A stretch of DNA of 64,000 nt from DAIOEK01 sp963708715 (GTDB lineage: Bacteria; Chloroflexota; Anaerolineae; Anaerolineales; Anaerolineaceae), in the NCBI GenBank assembly GCA_963708715.1, contig CAVPSU010000002.1, forward strand, positions 186,001 through 250,000, in the 5' to 3' direction. The translations under genes were made by a program, and so were the position numbers. The notes below the pieces were generated by a model. It was not told the origin of the DNA, ran no database searches, and saw nothing but the letters and a program-made list of their open reading frames with translations. This document shows, piece by piece, positions 17,424 to 26,129 of the stretch; positions within the stretch are counted from its first letter, which is position 1; each line of letters starts with the position of its first letter.

Positions 17424-19904
17424 ATGGATGCTATGCAGCCATCGATAGAAAAGATCCTTAAATTTTTAAAACTTGAAATTGAGCGCGGTTATGATAATCG
17501 TGCTGTTGTTGGCGGTCTCGAACGCGTATTGCCAATTTGGGAGACTGAAGCCAGAGTAGAGAAAATCCCGGAAGAGCTAATAATCAAAACCCGGGAATTA
17601 ATCGCGGAATATACCCTAAATTCGGAAGAAAGAGCTCAGACCATCAAGACCCTATGGCAGGAACTAACCAGTGGTGACCAGGGAAATTCGCCTGCGCTCC
17701 CGGTTGAAAAGGCACCGAAGGAACTCTCAGGATTAAACAAACAGGGGATTGAAAAGCCGAAATCACAATCCGTCACTAATCCATCTCCCGCCAGGACAGC
17801 TTCAAGAACCGATCAAAACACACCAAGAACAGGTCTGAACGCACCCCTTACTGTTGTGCAGGGAATAGGCGCAAAACACGCTGAAACACTCGCCGGTCTG
17901 GGATTATACACGTTGGAAGACCTGCTTTACTACTTTCCCCGCCGTTATGATGATTATTCGCAGCTTAAACCCATCAATCAACTCTTCTATGGTGAAGAAG
18001 TCACCATCATTGGAGCGATCACCACTGTAACCACCCGTCCAATCAAAGGCGGAAGTTCTCATATTATTGAAGCGATACTGACCGATGGTACTGGAGCTGT
18101 CCGATTAACCTGGTTCAATCAGATCTGGATTGCCAACCGCCTAAAACCCGGCATGCAGGTTGTCGTTTCCGGTAGAGTGGATCAATACCTGGGCAGATTA
18201 ATGATGAACAGCCCGGAGTGGGAGCAACTGGAACAGGAGCAATTACATACCAATCGAATTGTTCCGGTCTATTCACTCACCTCCAGCATTACCCAAAAAT
18301 GGTTACGCCGCCTTCAATACCAAACCGTTCAATACTGGGCAAATCAAATTGATGATTTTCTTCCAGATCAGATCCGATCTGGCTATCATCTACCTGACCT
18401 GGGAACCGCGCTCAAAGAGATCCACTTCCCAACCGGACACGATACACTTAGCTCAGCTCGGAAACGGTTGGCATTTGATGAAATCTTCCTTTTGCAATTG
18501 GGCGTATTGAAACAAAAACGTGCCTGGAAAAATGCAACTGCAACTACGTTTTCTACCCCTGATGAACAATGGAAAACCTGGTTGGAACGATTGCCATACG
18601 ACCTGACAGGGGCACAACAGAAAGTCCTCTCAGAAATTCGGGAAGATCTGGCAACCGGGCAGCCTATGAATCGTCTGCTTCAAGGAGATGTTGGTTCTGG
18701 TAAAACGGTCGTTGCGGCGCTGGCTATGTCGATGATCTTGACGAACAACGGACAGGCGGCTTTGATGGCACCAACCAGTATTCTGGCAGAACAACATTAT
18801 CGCAGCATCAGCCGTCTACTGTCCGGTGAAGAAAAACCGAATCCAATTCTTAGACCTGAAGAGATTCGACTTTTGATCGGGGATACTAAATCGGCTGAGA
18901 AAGAAGCCATTCGGGCAGGTCTGGCTAACGGGACAATTAAACTCCTCATAGGTACCCATGCCTTAATTGAGGATCCATTGGTTTTTCAAAACCTCCAGAT
19001 GGTTGTCGTAGACGAGCAACATCGATTCGGAGTGGAACAGCGAGCTTTATTACGCGCTAAAGGTACAAACCCACATCTATTGGTTATGACCGCCACCCCG
19101 ATCCCACGGTCTCTGGCATTAACCGTCTATGGTGATCTAGACCTCTCCGTTATGGATGAATTCCCCGCCGGACGTCAGAATATTGATACCCAGGTTCTTT
19201 ATCCAAGAGAACGCGAAACTGCTTACTTGCGGATCGAATCCCAGGTGGATTCCGGTAGACAGGCATTTATCATCTATCCGCTGGTTGAACAGGGTGATAA
19301 CGATGAAGCCAAAGCCGCTGTGGAAGAGTGCGCCCGGCTCCAAAAAGATGTGTTCCGGCATTATCGCCTTGGTTTATTACACGGCAGGCTAAAACAGGAT
19401 GAAAAAGACAGGGTAATGGACCAATTCAGAAATCATGAGTTGGATATTCTAGTATCCACTTCCGTGGTTGAGGTTGGTGTGGACATTCCAAATGCGACGA
19501 TCATGCTCGTAGAAGGTGCCAATCGGTTTGGTCTGGCGCAATTACACCAGTTCCGTGGCCGGGTAGGCCGCGGCGAGCACAAATCCTACTGCATCCTGAT
19601 CCCTGAGACCGAAAACGCAGCGGACAACGAACGATTAAAAGCAATGACCGAAACAAATGATGGTTTTATCCTCGCAGAAAAAGACCTGGAGCAGCGAGGT
19701 CCTGGCGATTTTCTCGGAACCCGACAGGCAGGTTTTTCGGATTTACGTCTGGCGTCCTTAACCGATGTCAGATTGATAGAGAAGGCAAGGGAAGCCGCTC
19801 AGCAATTATTCGAAGAAGACCCTGAGATAGATCTTCCCAAATACGCTGCATTAGCCCAAACCCTTCAAAGGTTCTGGAAGGTTGGGAAAGGAGATATCAG
19901 CTAA
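17424..19904 (+). CDS. recG: ATP-dependent DNA helicase RecG
   Basis: An 826-residue superfamily 2 helicase that remodels stalled forks and branched DNA. After a poorly conserved N-terminal extension of about 150 residues come the HhH/wedge region (VQGIGAKHAETLAGLGLYT, LLYYFPRRYDDYSQ), Walker A GDVGSGKT (about 421-428), the DEQH box (VVDEQHRFG, about 529), MTATPIPRSLALT and motif VI HQFRGRVGRG. The extension makes it longer than E. coli RecG (693). ATG 17424 is used; a Met three codons on is possible. It starts 142 bases after the DegV gene and ends 3 bases before coaD. The recG-coaD and yloV-recG neighbourhoods are common, although rsmD is missing between recG and coaD. Confidence 0.93.
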   Translation: MDAMQPSIEKILKFLKLEIERGYDNRAVVGGLERVLPIWETEARVEKIPEELIIKTRELIAEYTLNSEERAQTIKTLWQELTSGDQGNSPALPVEKAPKELSGLNKQGIEKPKSQSVTNPSPARTASRTDQNTPRTGLNAPLTVVQGIGAKHAETLAGLGLYTLEDLLYYFPRRYDDYSQLKPINQLFYGEEVTIIGAITTVTTRPIKGGSSHIIEAILTDGTGAVRLTWFNQIWIANRLKPGMQVVVSGRVDQYLGRLMMNSPEWEQLEQEQLHTNRIVPVYSLTSSITQKWLRRLQYQTVQYWANQIDDFLPDQIRSGYHLPDLGTALKEIHFPTGHDTLSSARKRLAFDEIFLLQLGVLKQKRAWKNATATTFSTPDEQWKTWLERLPYDLTGAQQKVLSEIREDLATGQPMNRLLQGDVGSGKTVVAALAMSMILTNNGQAALMAPTSILAEQHYRSISRLLSGEEKPNPILRPEEIRLLIGDTKSAEKEAIRAGLANGTIKLLIGTHALIEDPLVFQNLQMVVVDEQHRFGVEQRALLRAKGTNPHLLVMTATPIPRSLALTVYGDLDLSVMDEFPAGRQNIDTQVLYPRERETAYLRIESQVDSGRQAFIIYPLVEQGDNDEAKAAVEECARLQKDVFRHYRLGLLHGRLKQDEKDRVMDQFRNHELDILVSTSVVEVGVDIPNATIMLVEGANRFGLAQLHQFRGRVGRGEHKSYCILIPETENAADNERLKAMTETNDGFILAEKDLEQRGPGDFLGTRQAGFSDLRLASLTDVRLIEKAREAAQQLFEEDPEIDLPKYAALAQTLQRFWKVGKGDIS

Positions 19905-19907
19905 GCC

Positions 19908-20432
19908 ATGGTAAAAGCAGTGTTTCCCGGAACATTCGATCCGATCCATTACGGACACATTGATATTGCTCTACGGGCAAGCCGTCTATTTGATGAGGTT
20001 GTGGTTGCCGTTTTTGATAGGCCGCTAAAAAATCTCCTTTTCTCGCCAGAAGAACGATTGAGTTTCGTCCGGACAGCGTTTGCAAAGGAGAAAAAGATAA
20101 CCGTCATGGGTTATAGCGGTTTGACGGTGAGTTTTTGCCGATCCATTGGCGCCCAGACAATCGTGCGCGGATTGCGTGTGTTCAGTGATTTCGAACATGA
20201 ATTCAGAATGGCGCTGGCAAATCATCGCCTGGCGCCCGATATCGAAGTCGTCGCTTTGATCACCAGCGATGAACACACCTTCCTTTCTTCGACGACCGTT
20301 CGAGAAATCGCCTCCCTGGGAGGAGATATATCCAGCATGGTTCCGCCTTTTGTAACAAAAGCTATGGGGCAGAAATTCCTGGAGTTAGGAAAAGACCAAA
20401 CTGTGGTCCCTTTAACAGCCCTTCGGGACTAG
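19908..20432 (+). CDS. coaD: Phosphopantetheine adenylyltransferase
   Basis: The 174-residue enzyme transfers AMP from ATP to 4'-phosphopantetheine, the penultimate step of coenzyme A synthesis. It has the nucleotidyltransferase motif FPGTFDPIHYGHIDIA (residues 5-20, with the H-x-G-H site), GLRVFSDFEHEFRMALANH and the ATP-binding FLSSTTVREIASLGGD. The length is slightly above the usual 160. It follows recG by 3 bases, so it is likely cotranscribed with it. Confidence 0.94.
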   Translation: MVKAVFPGTFDPIHYGHIDIALRASRLFDEVVVAVFDRPLKNLLFSPEERLSFVRTAFAKEKKITVMGYSGLTVSFCRSIGAQTIVRGLRVFSDFEHEFRMALANHRLAPDIEVVALITSDEHTFLSSTTVREIASLGGDISSMVPPFVTKAMGQKFLELGKDQTVVPLTALRD

Positions 20433-20509
20433 GCAAAAATAATCTGTCTTGAATTTTTCTGGTCCATTAATTGCAACAGATATGTTAGCGCATCGAAGGA
20501 GGATTCTCT

Positions 20510-20984
20510 ATGGATATTCAACATCTGATCGACCGTTTGGAAGAATTATTCAATGAAAGTCGTGGTATCCCGCTAACTCACAGCGTGGTCATTGATGAAG
20601 ACCGGTTTTTGGATATCATCGACCAGATGCGGGTGTCCATCCCGGAAGAAGTGAAGAAAGCACAACAGGTATTGGTTCAGCGTGACCGAATCCTCGCTCA
20701 AGCACAAGAAGAAGCGAATCGAACCATTGCTCTTGCAAGAGACAAGGGTGAACAACTGATCTCCAAGGATTCAATCTCCGATTCCGCACGAAAACAAGCC
20801 GATGACATCATCGGGCAAGCCCAACGCGAAGCAGACGCTGCTCGCAAGGAAGCCGATGAATATGTAGTCGAGAACTCTTACTCGCCTTGAGATGGAAATG
20901 GATCGTAATCTAAGTCAGGTACGGAATGGCATCAAAGCATTGCAAGCCGAACATCGCAACCGCACAGCCGCTCAAAATCCATAA
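20510..20984 (+). pseudogene. Coiled-coil protein resembling ATP synthase b subunit, frame broken once
   Basis: The frame starts MDIQHLIDRLEELFNESRG and stops early at 20890. The next frame then reads LTRLEMEMDRNLSQVRNGIK and QAEHRNRTAAQNP to a stop at 20982-20984. Removing one G near 20872 (GTCGAGAACTCTT to GTCGAAACTCTT) gives VETLTRLEMEMD and a continuous protein of about 157 residues. The middle is a long Ala/Glu/Arg-rich coiled coil like the stator b subunit, but there is no membrane anchor. I do not know its role. A sequence error is the likeliest cause of the break. Confidence 0.7.
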
Positions 20985-21000
20985 ACTACTCTTTGCTTAT

Positions 21001-21029
21001 AACAAACCCCTCCGAAGGAGGGGTTTGTT
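21001..21029. terminator. Bidirectional terminator before lon
   Basis: A perfect 13-bp stem (AACAAACCCCTCC / GGAGGGGTTTGTT) with loop GAA lies between the convergent coiled-coil gene and lon, 3 bases from the lon stop. T-tracts on either side are weak. Confidence 0.7.
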
Positions 21030-21032
21030 GGT

Positions 21033-23546
21033 TTAATTTGATTCAGCCGCTGGTGGCAGGGCATCTTTTTTCTTGCTTGCCCTCGGTTTTCTGGCTGTAA
21101 TTTGAATTGGCCTGGTTGCCTTTTCATGTAGAGCAACTTTGATCACTTCATCCATGTGTGTGACAGGGATAATTTCCAGATCCTGGCGAGCCTTTTTAGG
21201 GATATCCTGCAGATCTTTAATATTTCTTTCGGGAATGATGATTCTCTTAATATTTGCTCGATGTGCAGCCAGGACTTTCTCCCGAATACCACCCACTGGA
21301 AGTACCCTGCCCCGTAGGGTGATCTCGCCAGTCATTGCGACGGTCTTATGGACCTCGCGGCGCGTAAAAGCAGATATCATTGCCGTTGCCAACGTGATGC
21401 CGGCAGATGGACCATCTTTGGGGATTGCGCCTTCCGGGATATGGACGTGCACATCCAGTCGTTCAAACAGGATCGGGTTAATTTTTAGATCTCGAGCTTT
21501 CGATTTCAAATAGGATAACGCAGCTTGTCCGGATTCTTGCATTACATCACCCACCTGTCCGGTAATTTGCAAACCACCTTTGCCCTCGAAAATCAAAACC
21601 TCCACCGGCATGATCTCTCCGCCAGATTCCGTCCATGCCATAGCGGTTGCCACACCAATTTCATCCTGTTTCTCAGCTTCTGTCTCAAAGAATTGGGTAG
21701 GACCGAGATATTTATCGATGGATGGTCCAGTAATTTGTTTAGGGTAACGTTTCTTCTCAGATTTCAGACGCGCCATCTTGCGGAAAACTCGTCCGATCTC
21801 GCGTTCCAAATTACGAACACCTGCTTCGTATGTGTATTCCCGAATAATTCGCCGGATCGCCTGGTCCTGTAATATCACTTCACCATGTTCCAATCCACTT
21901 TCCTCTTCCTGCCTTGGCAACAAGAATCGGTGTGTGATCTCGAGCTTTTCTTCTTCGATATAGCCGGGGAATTCGATCACTTCCATTCTATCGAGCAAAG
22001 CCGGAGGAATGGATGCCAAAGAATTCGCGGTGGTAATGAACATTACCTTGGAAAGATCATAAGCCAATTCCAGATAGTGATCTGAAAAGGCATTGTTTTG
22101 TTCCGGGTCGAGCACTTCAAGCAGAGCAGCAGCGGGGTCGCCTCGAAAATCTGTTCCCAATTTATCGATCTCATCCAGCATAAACAATGGATTGAGCGAT
22201 CCTGCCCGCCTCATCGTTTGTAGAATTCGACCGGGCATCGCGCCGATATATGTCCGCCGATGGCCGCGAATCTCTGCTTCATCACGCATCCCACCCAGAG
22301 ACAAGCGAACGAATTTTCTCCCCAAGGCTTCTGCGATGGACCGTCCCAGTGAAGTTTTTCCGGTGCCTGGAGGTCCTATAAAGCAAAGGATCGGTTGCCG
22401 CATCCGCTTGGGCTGAAGACTTCGAACAGCAATATATTCCAAGATCCGATCTTTGGCTCGCGCCAGACCATAATGGTTATCTTCCAAAACTTTCGCCGCA
22501 TGTTTCACATCCAGGTTATCATCCGTCAGACTCGTCCAGGGAAGGTCGAGTATCCAATCCAGGTAGGTTCGGATGATTCCGACTTCCGGCGCCATCGCCG
22601 GCATTTGGGTGAGTCTTTCAATCTCTTTTTGGGCTTGTGCATGAACTTCTTTAGGGAGATGTGCTTCATCGATTTTGACCCGAACTTCCTGAATCTCCCG
22701 CTGCCAGATATCCCCTTCGCCCAATTCAGTCTGAATGGCTTTCATTTGCTCGCGGAGATAGAACTCGCGTTGGCTGCGATCCACTTCACTTTGGACTTTA
22801 TTTTGGATCTCGTCTTCCAATTGCAATACATCCAATTCTTCGGCCAGGAGGTGATTGATCTTTCGAAGGCGCTCATCGGGGTAGATCACCTGGAGCAGAT
22901 CCTGCCGTACTCCAAATTCCAGAGAAAGGGAGGTCGCGATCATATCCGATAACCAACCCGGTTCGCTGATATTCATCGCGAATAAATGCGCTTCCTCTGG
23001 GAGAGTCCGGTCTAATTGAACACATCGTTCAAAAAGGTCGCGGGCGGTTCGCATCAGAGCGGTGGTTGGTTTGTCAGCATTTTTCAATTCTTCGATGACT
23101 CTGACTTTGGCAATGATGAAGGGATCGAGCTGAATGAATTCTACAAGCTCCACTCTGCGGCGTCCCTGCACCAGGGCTGAACTGCTCCCGTCTGGCATGG
23201 AGAGCAGACGACCTACTGCTAATTCCACACCGACGGGCAGAAAATCACTTGCGGTTGGCAGTTCAATATCCGGATCGGTCTGGACGAGTCCGATCATGGT
23301 CAACTCTTTTTCCTGGGCAAACTTCACTGCAGTCATTGTGTTCCCGGGCACAATAAAGACCGGTGAGACCATGTGAGGAAAGATGACCAGGTCGCGTAGA
23401 GGTAAAACCGCCAGGGTAATTATCCCATTGCGGTTCGGTTTGGCATTCTTGATCTGGTACAGCTCTTCGGTTCGCTGGTGCAATGCCTCGTTAAAATCCA
23501 GCTCTTCTTCATCAGGTTGACCTGACCATTGATTAGTTCGCATCAT
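21033..23546 (-). CDS. lon: ATP-dependent Lon protease
   Basis: The 837-residue soluble protein has an N-terminal substrate-binding domain (LPLRDLVIFPHMVSPVFI), a coiled-coil region (VDRSQREFYLREQMKAIQTE), an AAA+ module with Walker A GPPGTGKTSLG (near residue 390) and MLDEIDKLG, and a C-terminal serine protease domain. The catalytic Ser sits in PKDGPSAGITLAT near residue 712, and the Lys in a later GGIREKVLAAHRA. It degrades misfolded and regulatory proteins. Its first bases overlap the end of folC by 14 bases, so they form one operon. A Lys/Pro-rich tail of about 30 residues ends the protein. Confidence 0.95.
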   Translation of the reverse strand: MMRTNQWSGQPDEEELDFNEALHQRTEELYQIKNAKPNRNGIITLAVLPLRDLVIFPHMVSPVFIVPGNTMTAVKFAQEKELTMIGLVQTDPDIELPTASDFLPVGVELAVGRLLSMPDGSSSALVQGRRRVELVEFIQLDPFIIAKVRVIEELKNADKPTTALMRTARDLFERCVQLDRTLPEEAHLFAMNISEPGWLSDMIATSLSLEFGVRQDLLQVIYPDERLRKINHLLAEELDVLQLEDEIQNKVQSEVDRSQREFYLREQMKAIQTELGEGDIWQREIQEVRVKIDEAHLPKEVHAQAQKEIERLTQMPAMAPEVGIIRTYLDWILDLPWTSLTDDNLDVKHAAKVLEDNHYGLARAKDRILEYIAVRSLQPKRMRQPILCFIGPPGTGKTSLGRSIAEALGRKFVRLSLGGMRDEAEIRGHRRTYIGAMPGRILQTMRRAGSLNPLFMLDEIDKLGTDFRGDPAAALLEVLDPEQNNAFSDHYLELAYDLSKVMFITTANSLASIPPALLDRMEVIEFPGYIEEEKLEITHRFLLPRQEEESGLEHGEVILQDQAIRRIIREYTYEAGVRNLEREIGRVFRKMARLKSEKKRYPKQITGPSIDKYLGPTQFFETEAEKQDEIGVATAMAWTESGGEIMPVEVLIFEGKGGLQITGQVGDVMQESGQAALSYLKSKARDLKINPILFERLDVHVHIPEGAIPKDGPSAGITLATAMISAFTRREVHKTVAMTGEITLRGRVLPVGGIREKVLAAHRANIKRIIIPERNIKDLQDIPKKARQDLEIIPVTHMDEVIKVALHEKATRPIQITARKPRASKKKDALPPAAESN

Positions 23547-24930
23547 TATTCCTTATTTGATATCCAGATGTTTTCATCCAGACCTCTCTCGCAGCCGCAG
23601 CCATAAATATACTGCCGGTTACAAGGAGCACTCGACCTGCAGAAGCCATGTCCACCGCTTGATGATAGGCTATTTCAAAAGGTATCACAGCTCTTGCTGG
23701 TTTCCCCATCTGGTGGACTAATTGTACTATGGATGAAGCTTCCATTGCGCGAGGATGGGTGGTCTGGGTGGCAATTATCTGATCCACTCTGGGGAGTAGA
23801 TCCGTAAGCATACCCTTCACATCTTTATCTTCGGAAGCGCCAAATAACAAAACGATTTCCTTGCCCGGTAAATAATCGTCCAACGTAATTCTCAGCTTCT
23901 GGGCTGAATCGCGATTATGGGCAGAATCCAGGACAATGATCGGGGATCTAGAAACCACCTCGAACCGGCATTGCCAAACAACATTCTTGAATCCCTGCCT
24001 TATTGCCTCATCAGGTACTTGGAAACCAGCCTCTTTCACTTGTTGAATGGTCAGGTATGCCGTAGCAGCATTTTCCAACTGATGAGCGCCAAGTAATGGG
24101 ACGTGATACGTATCCGGCTTCCAGTCTGCCTCCGGTCCATTTTCAAGGAATAGATCCATTTTGGTCTGTTGTTCAGGAGACCAAAGCCAGAAGGTTTGTC
24201 CATCCAGTGAGTGCTCTTTCGGAGCATAAAAGATATCTCGACTGACGATCTTCATCGGGGCAGATTTTTCACCAGCGACCCGGATGATCTCATCGAGAGC
24301 TTCCCCGGTCTGATTGGCTGAAATTACCGGTGTATCAGGTTTGATGATCCCTGCTTTTTCCCCGGCGATCTGAGTAAGGGTGTTGCCAAGAACAGCCTGA
24401 TGATCATACGAAATGGTAGTGATCACCGATACGACCGGATCAATAACATTGGTGGCATCCAGTCGTCCACCGAGTCCAACCTCAAATATTGCGAGTTCCA
24501 CTTTCCGCTTTGCGAAAATCACCATTGCCAGCACAGTTGTGATTTCAAAAGTGGTTATTTCGGGCACTTGAGAAATTACAGGTTTAAGAGATTCGAGATT
24601 CTCTACAAATTCTTCATGGGTTATTGGCTTCCCATTGATCTGGATCCGTTCCGTGTAATCAATCAAATGGGGTGACGTGAACAGCCCAACTCGATACCCT
24701 GATTCGCGTAAAATGCTGGCAAGGTATGCAGAGACAGATCCTTTTCCCTTGGTGCCGGTGATGTGGATCGAAGGAAAAGTGTTATGAGGATTGTTCAACT
24801 TGTTTAAAATTAGTACCATCCGGTCAAGATTAAATTTTTCCGGTGAATAAGTCAACTGTTTTGTCAGGCTGTAATCGACAAAGCTGTAAATGTAATCCAA
24901 AGCGGATTGGTATCTTTCATCGAGATCCAT
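23533..24930 (-). CDS. folC: Folylpolyglutamate synthase / dihydrofolate synthase
   Basis: A 465-residue Mur-ligase-fold enzyme that adds glutamate to dihydropteroate and/or reduced folates. The P-loop GTKGKGSVSAYL starts near residue 59, then FTSPHLIDYTERIQING, ATNVIDPVVSVITTISYDH and VLDSAHNRDSAQKL. ATG 24930 is chosen because AAAGGAC precedes it and homology begins at MDLDERYQSALDYI; the upstream open frame to 25017 adds an unrelated hydrophobic stretch. The gene is divergent from the DUF503 gene and overlaps lon at its end. Confidence 0.92.
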   Translation of the reverse strand: MDLDERYQSALDYIYSFVDYSLTKQLTYSPEKFNLDRMVLILNKLNNPHNTFPSIHITGTKGKGSVSAYLASILRESGYRVGLFTSPHLIDYTERIQINGKPITHEEFVENLESLKPVISQVPEITTFEITTVLAMVIFAKRKVELAIFEVGLGGRLDATNVIDPVVSVITTISYDHQAVLGNTLTQIAGEKAGIIKPDTPVISANQTGEALDEIIRVAGEKSAPMKIVSRDIFYAPKEHSLDGQTFWLWSPEQQTKMDLFLENGPEADWKPDTYHVPLLGAHQLENAATAYLTIQQVKEAGFQVPDEAIRQGFKNVVWQCRFEVVSRSPIIVLDSAHNRDSAQKLRITLDDYLPGKEIVLLFGASEDKDVKGMLTDLLPRVDQIIATQTTHPRAMEASSIVQLVHQMGKPARAVIPFEIAYHQAVDMASAGRVLLVTGSIFMAAAAREVWMKTSGYQIRNNDAN

Positions 24931-25031
24931 ATCTTGTCCTTTGCTGAACCAATGAGATTGTACCCGTGCGAAGAATGAATAGCAAGGTAGGAGCCCGAAT
25001 GAGATATAATCAATCAAAATTTGAGGATACG

Positions 25032-25319
25032 ATGCATATTGGAGTGCTCAAGATCCAACTCTATCTCCCGGGATGTTCGTCCTTGAAGGAGAAGCGTTCC
25101 ATAATTAAACCTCTCCAAGAACGACTCAGGCGAGTGTTTAATATCAGTGTTGCCGAAATTGACCTGCATGATATCCACCAAAGCGCGTTGATCGCATTGG
25201 CGTTGGTCAGTAACAGCAGCCCAATTATCCAGGCAACTTTTAGTGACATTGAGCGCTGGATTGCTGACCATAATAAAGATCTACTGATTCAAGACACTCA
25301 GATTGAAATAATTCAGTGA
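25032..25319 (+). CDS. DUF503 family protein
   Basis: The 95-residue protein starts MHIGVLKIQLYLPGCSSLKE followed by KRSIIKPLQERLRR, the signature of DUF503 (YlxP-like) proteins, a ferredoxin-like fold of about 90 residues. In Firmicutes the family gene lies near rbfA and infB, but here it precedes an SDR gene. ATG 25032 is chosen with GAGGA upstream. The function is not established to my knowledge. Confidence 0.85.
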   Translation: MHIGVLKIQLYLPGCSSLKEKRSIIKPLQERLRRVFNISVAEIDLHDIHQSALIALALVSNSSPIIQATFSDIERWIADHNKDLLIQDTQIEIIQ

Positions 25320-25329
25320 GGGATTGCAA

Positions 25330-26121
25330 ATGGACCTGGGATTAAAAGGCAGCAAAGCATTGGTGACTGGCGCAAGCAAAGGACTTGGTTTGGCTGTAGC
25401 CAGGACGCTTCTTCAAGAAGGCGCATCGGTTGTTATCAACAGCCGCGAGGAAAGCAATCTGCAAAAGGCTGTGAGCCAATTATCAGCGGAGGGTTTGAGA
25501 CCTGCCGGATCACTTGCCGGAGATCTGAGCCAAAAAAATATCCCGGGGCAAATCGTCACTCAATCAGCATCCATATTAGGAGGTCTTGATCTCCTGGTGA
25601 CGAATACAGGTGGACCGAATACAGGAAAATTTGACAGCCTCACTGAAGAAGATTGGTCACAAGCGGTCAATTTATGTTTGATGAGTCATGTTCGATTGAT
25701 CGGGGAAGCTCTACCCTATTTATTGCAATCGAAAATTGCGAGCATTCTAACCGTGACATCCGTTTCCGCAAAGCAACCCATACCCAATTTGATACTCTCG
25801 AACACACTAAGAGCGGGTGTGTTAGGATTGACGAAATCTCTGGCTCTAGAACTGGCGGAAAAGAAAATACGGGTCAACTCGATTTTACCTTCCTGGACTA
25901 GCACGGAAAGATCAGTACAATTGATCCGCTCACGGGCAGAAACTAACCATACTTCCTTTGAGGAAGAAATGACCAAACAACGAAATGAAGCACCATTAGG
26001 GAGAATGGCTGAACCGGAAGAATTTGCCCATTCAGCTGTGTTTATACTCTCTCCTGCAGCATCCTACCTTACTGGTGTCATGCTTAGTGTGGATGGTGGA
26101 ACATATAAAGGACTCTTATAG
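25330..26121 (+). CDS. Short-chain dehydrogenase/reductase lacking the YxxxK motif
   Basis: A 263-residue Rossmann-fold protein. The cofactor motif TGASKGLGLAVA (about residues 13-24), NTGG and the C-terminal PEEFAHSAVFILSPAASYLTG...SVDGGTYKG are typical of FabG-like SDR enzymes. Where FabG has Y-x-x-x-K (for example YSASKAGV), this protein reads SNTLRAGV, so both the catalytic Tyr and Lys are replaced. I recall an SDR subgroup with a similar LSN..R pattern, so this may be a real subfamily. ATG 25330 is preferred to TTG 25324. The substrate is unknown. Confidence 0.82.
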   Translation: MDLGLKGSKALVTGASKGLGLAVARTLLQEGASVVINSREESNLQKAVSQLSAEGLRPAGSLAGDLSQKNIPGQIVTQSASILGGLDLLVTNTGGPNTGKFDSLTEEDWSQAVNLCLMSHVRLIGEALPYLLQSKIASILTVTSVSAKQPIPNLILSNTLRAGVLGLTKSLALELAEKKIRVNSILPSWTSTERSVQLIRSRAETNHTSFEEEMTKQRNEAPLGRMAEPEEFAHSAVFILSPAASYLTGVMLSVDGGTYKGLL

Positions 26122-26129
26122 GTAGTAGA

